DNA from: Desulfobacterales bacterium
GTDB taxonomy: Bacteria; Desulfobacterota; Desulfobacteria; Desulfobacterales; UBA11574
Assembly (NCBI GenBank): GCA_030145595.1
Contig: JAQYVG010000137.1
Span: 1 to 9,204, forward strand
Length of the DNA: 9,204 bases
Reading direction: 5' to 3'
This document shows positions 1-6,606 of this stretch, piece by piece. The notes under the pieces were generated by a model, which saw nothing but the letters and a program-made list of their open reading frames with translations, was not told the DNA's origin and ran no database searches. Each line of letters begins with the position of its first letter. Within the stretch, counting starts at the first letter, position 1. The position numbers and the translations under genes are program-made.

Positions 1-20
1 GATAAACCGGAAAGAATAGC

Positions 21-89
21 CACAAAGGCACCAAGACACAAAGAATAACTGTTTATTATAATTTAACTTCGTGTCTTTGTGTCTTGGTG
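21..89. repeat. Inverted pair of 8-bp-periodic CAC-type repeats
   Basis: Positions 29-43 (CACCAAGACACAAAG) are the exact reverse complement of 75-89, with 31 bp between the arms, so this can fold as a 15-bp hairpin. Each arm is built from 8-bp units of the form CACNAARR: three units at 21-44 on the + strand, and nearly three at 67-89 on the - strand. Two units of the same type occur at 6845-6860, and a related unit (YACGAAAR) makes up the arms of the element at 6603-6828. There is no T-run typical of a terminator after the second arm. It is most simply a dispersed intergenic repeat just upstream of the ppiD-like gene. Confidence 0.75.
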
Positions 90-100
90 GCGAAAATATT

Positions 101-129
101 TTGTTAGATAGGTACTAATAGAGTAAAAA
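101..129 (+). promoter_or_regulatory. Weak candidate promoter for the ppiD-like gene
   Basis: TTGTTA (101-106) is followed after 17 bp by TAAAAA (124-129). Each hexamer matches four of six bases of the sigma-70 consensus, with the right spacing. It would give a leader of roughly 75-80 nt before the ATG at 213. Such matches are common in AT-rich DNA, so this is only a candidate. Confidence 0.22.
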
Positions 130-212
130 CAATCGGATCGAGTGATAGCTGTTATAGTTCCGTCTGCGGATAGGTGATGAAAAAATATCGTGTGAATTGA
201 GGAGAGTAATAT

Positions 213-2105
213 ATGCTCAGGTTAATGCGGGAACAGGCCACGAGTTGGTTAATCAAGGTGCTTTTAGGCGCGATAGTGGTTGTGTTTGTATTCTGGGGTG
301 TCGGATCGTTTCGGTCCGAGAGAGGCGGCAGTGTTGCGGTGGTCAACGGGGATGTCATCACCTTGGATGAATATAGAAATGCTTATAACAACCTTGTCGA
401 ACGATTACGTCAGAGCTTTGGCAACCAATTTAATGAAGATATATTAGAGACACTGCGGGTCAAGGAACAGGCCTTAAACCAGCTTATCGACAACCGGCTT
501 CTGGTGCAGGAGGCGCAGAGACTTAAATTTAGAATTTCGGACGAGGAACTTGCCGAGGCTATCATTAATATCGGTGCTTTTCAGAATGCCGGTACATTTG
601 ACAGTCGTTTGTATAAAAATGTGCTCTCTCGACTGCGGCTGACTCCCGAAGAATTCGAGGTCTCCCAGAGAGAGTCTATGCAGACAGGAAAATTGCGATC
701 ACTGGTAACAGAAAGTGTCAAAGTTGCTGATCAGGAAGCTCGAGAATGGTACAACTGGCAGAATGCATCGTTAGATATCGATTACGTGCTGTTTAAGCCT
801 GACGGCAATAAAGATATCAATCCGGCGCCGGAAGAGATCCAGGCGTATTTTAAAGATAACCAAACCTCATATAAAACCGAACCACTAGTCAAAGTTCGCT
901 ACTTGCAGTTCACACCTGCTGCTTACACGTCGCAAGTGACGGTCAGCGATGATGAAAGTAGGTATTATTATGATACCAATCAGGAAGAATTTAAAGAACC
1001 CAAAAAGGTTGGGGCCCGCCATATCCTGATAAAGCTCGACCAGGCTGCTGCTGCAGAAACTGTTGAAAAGAAAAGAAAAAAAGCACTGAGTATTCTTGAA
1101 ATGGCCAGAGAAGGCCGGGATTTTGCCACACTGGCACAGAAGTATTCCGAAGGCCCCACTAAAGACAGAGGGGGGTACCTGGGCGAATTTAGCAAAGAGA
1201 ACATGGTAAAACCTTTTGCGGACAAAGCTTTTGCCATGCAACCCGGTGAGATCAGCGGACCGGTGCTTACACAGTTCGGATGGCACATTATCAAGGTTGA
1301 AAAAGTAACTCCGGCATCAAACCTTTCACTGGATGAAGCCCAAAAGACAATTTTAAAAAAACTAACGGATGAAAAAGCAAAAAGTCTGGCGTATGATGAG
1401 GCTGTGGAGGTTTCCGATATTGCTTTTGAAGGTGATGATCTTTTGCGGGCGGCAGAAGAGCGCAACCTGAAAGTGATGACGACGGAATTTTTTACAAAAA
1501 AAGGGCCGGCTAAAGATGTCAGAGACCCAGCCAAATTTGCTTCCGTCGCTTTTGACCTTCAGGGAACGGAAATCAGCGATATCCAGGATTTATTAGATGA
1601 ATATTACATCCTGCAGGTTACAGAAAAAATACCCCCCAGGATCCCCGAATTCGCAGACGTCAAAGATAAAGTCCGCGCCGCCCTGGTAAAGGAAAAACAG
1701 GATCAGCAAGCGTACAAAGATGCCAATGCGTTTCTGACGGCTTTAAAAAGCGGGGAATCCTTAAGCTCTGAAAGCAAAAAATATAAGATAGAACCTAAGA
1801 CTACCGGTTTTTTCAAGCGCAATGCTTCGATTCCGGGAATCGGATCGCAACCCGAGATTATAAAAGCAGCCTTTAAGCTTTCCGATGAACGCAAATTGCC
1901 GGAGGAAGTTATCAGAGACGGTCAAGGGTATTATGTGATTCAATTCAGAAAGAGAAAAGGTCCTGATCCCCTTGGATTCGGCTCGGAAGAGAAAAGGATC
2001 AAGCAAAGTTTGCTGGAGCAGAAAAAAACCAGAGTTTATCAAGCTTTTTTAGAGCAAATCAGAAGCAAAAGTGAGATAACAATCAAAGAGGGATTTTTAG
2101 AATAG
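213..2105 (+). CDS. ppiD: PpiD/SurA-type peptidyl-prolyl cis-trans isomerase, membrane anchored
   Basis: This 630-residue protein is a periplasmic folding chaperone anchored in the inner membrane by one N-terminal helix (about residues 12-32). A SurA_N-like region follows (about 35-180), and then a parvulin (PPIC/rotamase) domain at about 265-365. Parvulin signatures visible are RHILI (H270), GYLGEF (321-326), a Met and Phe at 331 and 335, and FGWHIIKV (H357). The usual parvulin core residues therefore seem kept, unlike E. coli PpiD, whose single parvulin domain is regarded as inactive. The remaining C-terminal 250 residues are charged and helical, with a weaker second parvulin-like stretch near 525-580 (GFF, II.AAF, GYYVIQF). 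Length matches PpiD (about 620). The start is supported by GAGGAG at 199-204, 8 nt before ATG. Expected role is helping newly exported proteins leave the Sec translocon. The symbol follows architecture; a SurA-like name would also be defensible. Confidence 0.9.
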   Translation: MLRLMREQATSWLIKVLLGAIVVVFVFWGVGSFRSERGGSVAVVNGDVITLDEYRNAYNNLVERLRQSFGNQFNEDILETLRVKEQALNQLIDNRLLVQEAQRLKFRISDEELAEAIINIGAFQNAGTFDSRLYKNVLSRLRLTPEEFEVSQRESMQTGKLRSLVTESVKVADQEAREWYNWQNASLDIDYVLFKPDGNKDINPAPEEIQAYFKDNQTSYKTEPLVKVRYLQFTPAAYTSQVTVSDDESRYYYDTNQEEFKEPKKVGARHILIKLDQAAAAETVEKKRKKALSILEMAREGRDFATLAQKYSEGPTKDRGGYLGEFSKENMVKPFADKAFAMQPGEISGPVLTQFGWHIIKVEKVTPASNLSLDEAQKTILKKLTDEKAKSLAYDEAVEVSDIAFEGDDLLRAAEERNLKVMTTEFFTKKGPAKDVRDPAKFASVAFDLQGTEISDIQDLLDEYYILQVTEKIPPRIPEFADVKDKVRAALVKEKQDQQAYKDANAFLTALKSGESLSSESKKYKIEPKTTGFFKRNASIPGIGSQPEIIKAAFKLSDERKLPEEVIRDGQGYYVIQFRKRKGPDPLGFGSEEKRIKQSLLEQKKTRVYQAFLEQIRSKSEITIKEGFLE

Positions 2106-2130
2106 CCCGGATATTTAAAGATTCTCTGCA

Positions 2131-2243
2131 GCCCTGCTGGGCGGGATCCTCCAGCGGATAAATTTCCGCTACGCTACGCCCCGATGCTCGGGGTCTACAC
2201 CTCGCTCCGGCAAGCTGGCTGCGGGGAATACACTCGCTGTGCA
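2131..2243. repeat. GC-rich stem-loop element between two genes
   Basis: This stretch is clearly richer in G+C than the gene that follows and holds at least three perfect small hairpins. They are GCCC/GGGC (2131-2134 with 2139-2142), AGCGGA/TCCGCT (2153-2158 with 2165-2170) and CCCCGA/TCGGGG (2179-2184 with 2188-2193). No hairpin is followed by a T-run, so it is not a standard terminator, although the first lies where a ppiD terminator would be expected. No convincing reading frame is seen. I judge it a dispersed palindromic (REP-like) intergenic element; this rests on structure only. Confidence 0.5.
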
Positions 2244-2251
2244 GTTCAGTC

Positions 2252-3382
2252 ATGCTTAGAGAAATATTGGCGATATTATTTCCTTATATTGTAATTCTGT
2301 ATTTTATTGACAGCATACAGTATATCAGTAGAGTTAATCTGCTTTTTGTTAATCATTTTGGAAAGAATTACCGTCTTAAAAAAAGCGGTTTTCATATCTC
2401 TAAGCTATCTCCTGTCGGCACGACCATAGTCTCGCAAAACCTACCTGTTTATTTTACCACAAAAGGTTTATATAAAATAAAAGACGCAAGATCTTTCGAA
2501 AAAAATTTATATGATGTTTCAGATTTCCAGTTTATTTCATATGACGATATAGACAGTATTGAGGTAGATGGGAAAGACATAAAAATAAACGAGACCAGCT
2601 ATCTAAAAGCGCCTTCCTCAATTAGCGCTAAAATTATTAGGGATATTGCCAAGAAAATTAAGGTAATAGAACCTGCAAAGCGTATCCAGAAAATACAAAA
2701 AATATTTTACGAAACATTAGATGTCAAAAAAGCTGCGGGGCTGAACAATGCATATTCTGGTTATTTAAAAAAGTTAAAGATATTTTGTGCTTTTTTTTTC
2801 GTAAATACTTTTATTATCCTTCCATTGATTTTGTATTCAAATTTATATGTATATTTAAATATATACTTAATAGTTGCTTTTATTATCCTTGCGTACCTGA
2901 CCATTCTAATTTCGACATATTATACTCACCGGAAAGTTTATAAAAATGAAAAAAGACAAAGGATATACGTTCTTTTATCCATGATATTTTCACCGGTTTC
3001 TGCCATGCACGCAACCTATTACATATCCCGCGACTTTTTTTCCCACTTTGATTACCTTGCGATTGCAGAGTTGTTACTGCCTGCAGGTATTTTTCAAAGT
3101 CTGGCAAGAAAGGAGCTAAGTCTTATTCATCAAAGAAAACAACTTTTTAACAAATTTGACTGGCATGAATATTGGGACCTCAAAGAGAAATCTATAACTG
3201 ATCTGCTTGAAAAAGCAGGTTATACATCCCAAACAATCTTAGCAGCCCCGGGCAAACAGGATGAGAACGCTACAAGTTATTGTCCTGTTTGTTTGGCTGA
3301 ATATATTGAAAGTTATGAAGAATGTAGTGACTGTCAAGTAGGGCTGAAAAAGTATGGATCATCTCCAGCAGAGTTGGAGTGA
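2252..3382 (+). CDS. Unrecognised membrane protein with C-terminal zinc-ribbon-like motif
   Basis: I do not recognise this 376-residue protein. Visible parts, in order: a hydrophobic N-terminal helix (about 5-25); a soluble, lysine-rich region (about 35-170) with mixed strands and a possible amphipathic helix near 120-150; two clear membrane helices (about 175-197 and 199-222); one or two weaker hydrophobic stretches (about 238-257 and 266-285); and a polar tail with CPVC (344-347) and CSDC (358-361). The last pair is a CxxC-x10-CxxC zinc-ribbon or rubredoxin-like knuckle. The gene is strikingly AT-rich compared with ppiD. No Shine-Dalgarno sequence is seen before ATG 2252, which sits only a few bases after the GC-rich stem-loop element, so the native start region may have been displaced. 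The soluble part could be a PH-like fold, but that is a guess. Transfer from elsewhere is possible. Confidence 0.72.
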   Translation: MLREILAILFPYIVILYFIDSIQYISRVNLLFVNHFGKNYRLKKSGFHISKLSPVGTTIVSQNLPVYFTTKGLYKIKDARSFEKNLYDVSDFQFISYDDIDSIEVDGKDIKINETSYLKAPSSISAKIIRDIAKKIKVIEPAKRIQKIQKIFYETLDVKKAAGLNNAYSGYLKKLKIFCAFFFVNTFIILPLILYSNLYVYLNIYLIVAFIILAYLTILISTYYTHRKVYKNEKRQRIYVLLSMIFSPVSAMHATYYISRDFFSHFDYLAIAELLLPAGIFQSLARKELSLIHQRKQLFNKFDWHEYWDLKEKSITDLLEKAGYTSQTILAAPGKQDENATSYCPVCLAEYIESYEECSDCQVGLKKYGSSPAELE

Positions 3383-3385
3383 CCC

Positions 3386-3409
3386 AAGGGTTCAAGGGTC
3401 CAAGGATTC
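3386..3409. repeat. Three tandem 8-bp units (AAGGGTTC type)
   Basis: Three imperfect 8-bp units lie directly after the stop codon of the membrane-protein gene: AAGGGTTC (3386-3393), AAGGGTCC (3394-3401) and AAGGATTC (3402-3409). Each variant unit differs from the first by one base. This is a short microsatellite-like tract with no coding or terminator character. Confidence 0.6.
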
Positions 3410-3473
3410 GAGTGAAATACTTTAAAATATCTATACCTTTCCAACTAAATGGGAGAAGAACCTTAAGAAAAGC

Positions 3474-3633
3474 ATGGCTAAAAAAGACTTGCCGATGACG
3501 CCGGCCGTCCGCTGCTTGCAGGCTAATAGAATCGACTTCAAACCGTACTTTTATGCCTACCAGGAGCACGGCGGAGCTTTACATTTGTTTACAAGGACCA
3601 TTTATGAACTGGAAATGGAAATGAAAACCCGGA
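3474..3633 (+). pseudogene. ybaK: Broken remnant of a YbaK-type Cys-tRNA(Pro) deacylase
   Basis: The reading frame opens with MAKKDLPMTPAVR and continues through a stretch ending in EEHGG-like residues (YQEHGG). This closely resembles the N-terminus of bacterial YbaK/EbsC proteins, which hydrolyse Cys mischarged on tRNA(Pro) and are normally about 155-165 residues long. Similarity stops after roughly 35 codons (near 3578). The next residues (FTRTIYELE) look like the segment near the C-terminus of the family that precedes the glycine-rich (I)NGG motif. An internal deletion of about 80 codons is therefore possible, but this second match is short. The frame stays open to 3749, but from 3634 it is antisense to the cbiO gene and its sequence there is meaningless. 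Catalytic and tRNA-binding core segments are missing, so no activity is expected. There is no good SD in front. Confidence 0.6.
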
Positions 3634-4362
3634 TTAGTCGTGCTGGTGTTCATACGCCCCATGCGGATGGGCATGGACGTGTTGATGGACATGAATTTCT
3701 TTGTCAAAGTGAATCGTGCCATTTTCCATGGCATAAATGGCATCCGTGATGTCGGTTAGAAAGTCTATTTCGTGGGATATCAAAATGTAGGAAAGGTCCA
3801 GGTCGGTAAGAACACCCTTTAGAATCTCTTTTGTTTTGTCATCCAGTCCGCTGGTCGGCTCGTCCAGAAGCAAAACTTCAGGCTGCATGGCAAGGACCGT
3901 AGCCAGAGAGACCAGTTTTTTTTCGCCGCCGGAAAGTTTGTATGTTATCCGGCTTTCAAAACCGGACAATCCCAAAAACTTCAATGTATCAAAGGCAATT
4001 TCAACGGCTTCTTCCTGAGACTTGCCAAGATTCAGAGGACCGAAGGCCACATCCTCCAGCACAGTGGGAGAAAACAACTGATCGTCGGCATCTTGAAACA
4101 AAAGGCCGATTTTTTTGCGAACCTTTCTAAAATCATTTTCTATTCTAGCAGGATTGTTGTAAATTTCTATCTCACCGGATGTAGGTTTTAACAGCCCCAT
4201 GATAATATGAAACAGGGTGGTTTTGCCGCTTCCGTTGGGTCCCATCAGGCCGTAACGGTTGCCTTTGCAGAGCTTTAGATTCAGACCGTTCAAAACCGGA
4301 GTACTACCCGCATAGCTGAAACAGATATCTTTGAGCTGAATAATCAGATCGTTTTTTTCCAC
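3634..4362 (-). CDS. cbiO: ECF nickel/cobalt transporter ATPase with His-rich tail
   Basis: This is the ATP-binding subunit (A component, CbiO/NikO) of an energy-coupling-factor importer, 242 residues, cytosolic, working as a dimer on the CbiQ subunit. Visible motifs are Walker A GPNGSGKTT (41-49), a Q-loop region LFQDADDQLFSPTV (88-101), signature LSGGEKK (143-149), Walker B VLLLDEP (163-169) and the switch His in ISHE (H197). All are intact. The DxDDQ-type Q-loop is typical of ECF ATPases. The last 19 residues (224-242) contain eight histidines, mostly alternating (HVHQHVHAHPHG...), an uncommon metal-binding tail for this subunit. Translation starts at GTG (4362) with AGGAG at 4370-4374. 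The start lies inside cbiQ (19-nt overlap), so the two are probably translationally coupled. The nikK and nikL neighbours favour nickel over cobalt as substrate (nikO is the alternative name). Confidence 0.93.
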   Translation of the reverse strand: MEKNDLIIQLKDICFSYAGSTPVLNGLNLKLCKGNRYGLMGPNGSGKTTLFHIIMGLLKPTSGEIEIYNNPARIENDFRKVRKKIGLLFQDADDQLFSPTVLEDVAFGPLNLGKSQEEAVEIAFDTLKFLGLSGFESRITYKLSGGEKKLVSLATVLAMQPEVLLLDEPTSGLDDKTKEILKGVLTDLDLSYILISHEIDFLTDITDAIYAMENGTIHFDKEIHVHQHVHAHPHGAYEHQHD

Positions 4363-5099
4363 TCCAATACTCCTAATATAATGACGGCCGTTATCATCAA
4401 TATCAAAGAAACGACATCCCTGCCGTTCAGTGAAAATGTACTCAGGCTGTAAAGGTTGCCCTCAAAGCCGCGGCATAACATGGCATTGTGGACCCTTTGC
4501 GCTCGGTCAAAGCTTTTCACCAGCAGCATACCCACCATATACGAGATGGTTCTATAGGTATGCAAATTGTTACCGGGAGTGAAGCCTCTTATTTTCATAG
4601 AATTTACCAGTCGAACATACTCTCTGTGCATGACATGAATATAGCGGTAGGTAAAGAAGAACAAATGAACGATTTTTTGGGGGACACCCAGCTCGTGCAT
4701 GGCGTGGCCCAAGGTGAATATGGGTGTGGATGCCACCAGGGCGATTAGCATGAGCATCATGGCGTTGGATTTGATACTGATCCGGGCCGCGTAAAGTACC
4801 CCTTCACGGGTAACAGTCAACGCCCCTACCGAAAACATCGGCTCTCCGGCGAAAGTAAAGGGGAGAAAAAGCCACAAAAAAGCTATCAATAGGTTGACCG
4901 GTATCAGTCGCCGGAACAGCTCCGGCAAAGGCACTCGGGCCAGAACTACGATCAAAATCCCCAGCGACAAAAGCCACAGTAAAACATGCATCCGGACGGC
5001 CACAGCCGCTAAGATAGAAAAAAAGAAGACCACGGCAATCTTGACGCGAGGATCAAGATGGCGAATGAAAGAATCGCCATTGGAAAGTTCTTCAAACAT
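4344..5099 (-). CDS. cbiQ: ECF transporter coupling membrane subunit CbiQ/NikQ
   Basis: This is the T component of the ECF importer, 251 residues, which links the substrate-binding subunit to the ATPases. It begins with the family-like HLDPRVKI segment (14-21) and has about five hydrophobic stretches (around 21-35, 38-55, 64-85, 110-130 and 228-246). Two Arg-Gly signatures that contact the ATPases are visible in the cytoplasmic region: SMKIRGF (167-173) and AMLCRGF (206-212). Length is normal for the family. The start ATG shares its A with the TGA stop of nikL (TGATG at 5101-5097), and its 3' end overlaps cbiO by 19 nt, so the three genes form a tightly coupled unit. Confidence 0.93.
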   Translation of the reverse strand: MFEELSNGDSFIRHLDPRVKIAVVFFFSILAAVAVRMHVLLWLLSLGILIVVLARVPLPELFRRLIPVNLLIAFLWLFLPFTFAGEPMFSVGALTVTREGVLYAARISIKSNAMMLMLIALVASTPIFTLGHAMHELGVPQKIVHLFFFTYRYIHVMHREYVRLVNSMKIRGFTPGNNLHTYRTISYMVGMLLVKSFDRAQRVHNAMLCRGFEGNLYSLSTFSLNGRDVVSLILMITAVIILGVLEWKKTI

Positions 5100-5752
5100 C
5101 AGTCATTTCTTCGCCGGCTTGCAACATACAGGGCAATACCCACCAGTCCTAATATATAGCCGATGCCTCCCAGGATTTCAGTTATTCCGGGTTCGCGGTC
5201 CATGGATTTTGCCAGCATATTGGTGATCGGTGTAAGTTTCTTGTCAAGCGACTTGTCAATCATTTGCTGAAGCGCTTGGTGTTCAAGATAAACATGGGCC
5301 GGAATCGAGTTGGCCGTCTTGTTCTTTACAGTAGCTGAATCTTCCGATGTCTCTTTTGAGTCTTCATTTGCTTCATTCTCCATGTGGCTATGTCCAACGT
5401 CACCAACATCTGCGACGATCTCCTCGGCTGGTATGGTCCATTCAGCCAGATGTCCCATGGAAGCTTTTAAGACAATCTTGAGCGCTGACCTTTTAGGAAT
5501 CTTGAAGGAAAACTCGCCGTTTTTATCGGTCTTGCCGTCAAGCAGCTGGTTTCCATCTGTATCGTAAACAACGACAATTGAATTTAAGGCTTTCCGGCCC
5601 CCGCTTAATTTGCTCTGGGTGAAAACCGTATCCCCTTCAACCCAGGCAAAAATAACAGCCTTGTGAGCAAAGGCAGATCCGGCGGAAATGCCAATCCACA
5701 GTACCACGCAAAGAAGATACACACAGAACCCTAAGCTTCCCTTTGTATTCAT
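5099..5752 (-). CDS. nikL: NikL-like periplasmic accessory protein of nickel ECF transporter
   Basis: This 217-residue exported protein matches the layout described for NikL/CbiL accessory proteins. It has a Sec signal peptide (1-29, cleavage after SAFA) and then a beta-sandwich, carboxypeptidase-regulatory-like domain (about 31-110, with VVVYDTDGNQ and TDKNGEFSF). A short acidic, His-containing linker (HSHMENEANEDSKE, about 121-134) and a polar helical part follow. A single C-terminal membrane helix (about 194-212) ends in RRRND. The mature protein would begin with His30. I chose ATG 5752 because AGCAGG lies shortly before it and the signal peptide then has normal length; the frame is open to an ATG at 5776 that has no SD. 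It probably takes the place of the small CbiN subunit, which is absent here. It overlaps cbiQ by one base. The role in handing metal to CbiM is known only in outline. Confidence 0.78.
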   Translation of the reverse strand: MNTKGSLGFCVYLLCVVLWIGISAGSAFAHKAVIFAWVEGDTVFTQSKLSGGRKALNSIVVVYDTDGNQLLDGKTDKNGEFSFKIPKRSALKIVLKASMGHLAEWTIPAEEIVADVGDVGHSHMENEANEDSKETSEDSATVKNKTANSIPAHVYLEHQALQQMIDKSLDKKLTPITNMLAKSMDREPGITEILGGIGYILGLVGIALYVASRRRND

Positions 5753-5832
5753 AAACACCTGCTTCTTCAATATCATCGAAGAGTTTGCAATTTTGGATTT
5801 CGGTTACCTGTCGAGAGCCTCGAGGTCGAACG

Positions 5833-5880
5833 ATTGTTATTCGTTTGATATTTGTTATTTGTGATTTGGTATTTAATTTG
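5833..5880. repeat. Low-complexity T-rich tract between cbiM and nikL
   Basis: On the + strand this tract is built of overlapping TTTG, TATTTG and GATTTG words with an irregular 7-8 bp period. It accounts for the polyglutamine/asparagine-like character of a spurious short frame read through it on the - strand. The cbiM-nikL gap (5753-5950) holds nothing else convincing apart from the SD of nikL. Confidence 0.5.
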
Positions 5881-5950
5881 CTCTATTTGAGATAGACTGC
5901 ATGCCTCTAAGGTGCACCCAAAGCCGGATTCGCCAGGACAAGATTGTTTA

Positions 5951-6565
5951 CTAGGGTGCATAGAATCCCTCCAACAGCTCAGGTCTGACTTTTCTTAGAA
6001 ACAGAGCACATGCAGCGGTTAGTCCTCCCTCTATGAGCATCACGGGCAGATGAGCTGCAACTACCAGTTTGGCTGCCGGCAAGAATGCTTCACCGGTCAG
6101 ATACAAAGAAAATCCTACCATAATGCCGGCAATCATGGCAGCACCAAAGCCTGATGCAAAGGTCGCAAATATGAAGGCCGGCCGACTGGTTTGCGGCTTC
6201 AGACCCCATCTAAATGCATAATGGCACATAACCGCCGGAAGTGCCATGTTCAGCGTATTTACACCCAATGTAGTAATACCGCCAAACTGAAAAAGCAATG
6301 CTTGCAGGCTTGCACCGACCAGGATGACGGGAAAGGCTTTCCAGCCGAGAATCAACCCCACCAGGCCGTTTAAGATCAGGTGTGCTGAAACCGGACCCAC
6401 CGGCACATGCATCAGGGAGGCTACAAAGAAAGCCGCCGACAAAATCCCCATGGACGGGATTTCTTTTTGGTCAAGATCCTTCATGCCGGCGGCAACGCCT
6501 GCTGCTGCAAGAACGGCTCCCCCCAGAAGAACCGTAGGTGACAAAACTCCTTCTGATATATGCAT
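5951..6565 (-). CDS. cbiM: ECF transporter substrate-binding subunit CbiM/NikM
   Basis: This 204-residue S component of the Ni2+/Co2+ ECF importer has about six membrane helices and no cleaved signal. It begins MHISEG; in this family the N-terminal Met-His is part of the metal site, which fixes the start at 6565 even though no good SD is seen (only AAGAATTG-like sequence upstream). Other family features are LMHVPVGP (H53) with SAHLILNG (H62), and the loop GGITTLGVNTLNMA (95-108). By family knowledge His2 and a His in the second block bind the metal; H62 is the likely one here. There is no CbiN gene nearby. It is separated from nikK by a repeat element, and from nikL by a 198-bp gap. Confidence 0.93.
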   Translation of the reverse strand: MHISEGVLSPTVLLGGAVLAAAGVAAGMKDLDQKEIPSMGILSAAFFVASLMHVPVGPVSAHLILNGLVGLILGWKAFPVILVGASLQALLFQFGGITTLGVNTLNMALPAVMCHYAFRWGLKPQTSRPAFIFATFASGFGAAMIAGIMVGFSLYLTGEAFLPAAKLVVAAHLPVMLIEGGLTAACALFLRKVRPELLEGFYAP

Positions 6566-6588
6566 AATTCAATTCTTGTATAACATTT

Positions 6589-6606
6589 TGATAAATAAAC
6601 TTATCA
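6589..6606. promoter_or_regulatory. Palindrome upstream of cbiM
   Basis: TGATAA (6589-6594) and TTATCA (6601-6606) form perfect 6-bp inverted arms around a 6-bp centre, 24-41 nt before the cbiM start. Size and position would suit an operator or part of a cbiM promoter. On the - strand a TATACA-like -10 lies just after it. The right arm overlaps the beginning of the inverted-repeat element. AT-rich palindromes of this length can arise by chance. Confidence 0.22.

Noticed and set aside
885..1534. Long - strand frames of 133 and 184 codons under the ppiD-like gene
   Set aside because: They are antisense to a well-supported parvulin-domain gene, have unlikely serine/phenylalanine-rich composition and no SD.
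3634..3749. Extension of the YbaK-like frame
   Set aside because: It is antisense to the His-rich end of cbiO; its apparent HTPHADGHGRVDGHE residues merely reflect CAC/CAT-rich codons on the other strand.
5753..5776. Earlier ATG for nikL at 5776
   Set aside because: There is no SD in front of it and it would add eight residues to a signal peptide that is already normal from 5752.
5773..5961. 62-codon frame on the - strand between cbiM and nikL
   Set aside because: It overlaps the end of cbiM, runs through the low-complexity T-rich tract (giving N/Q/K-rich nonsense), and has no SD or recognisable motif.
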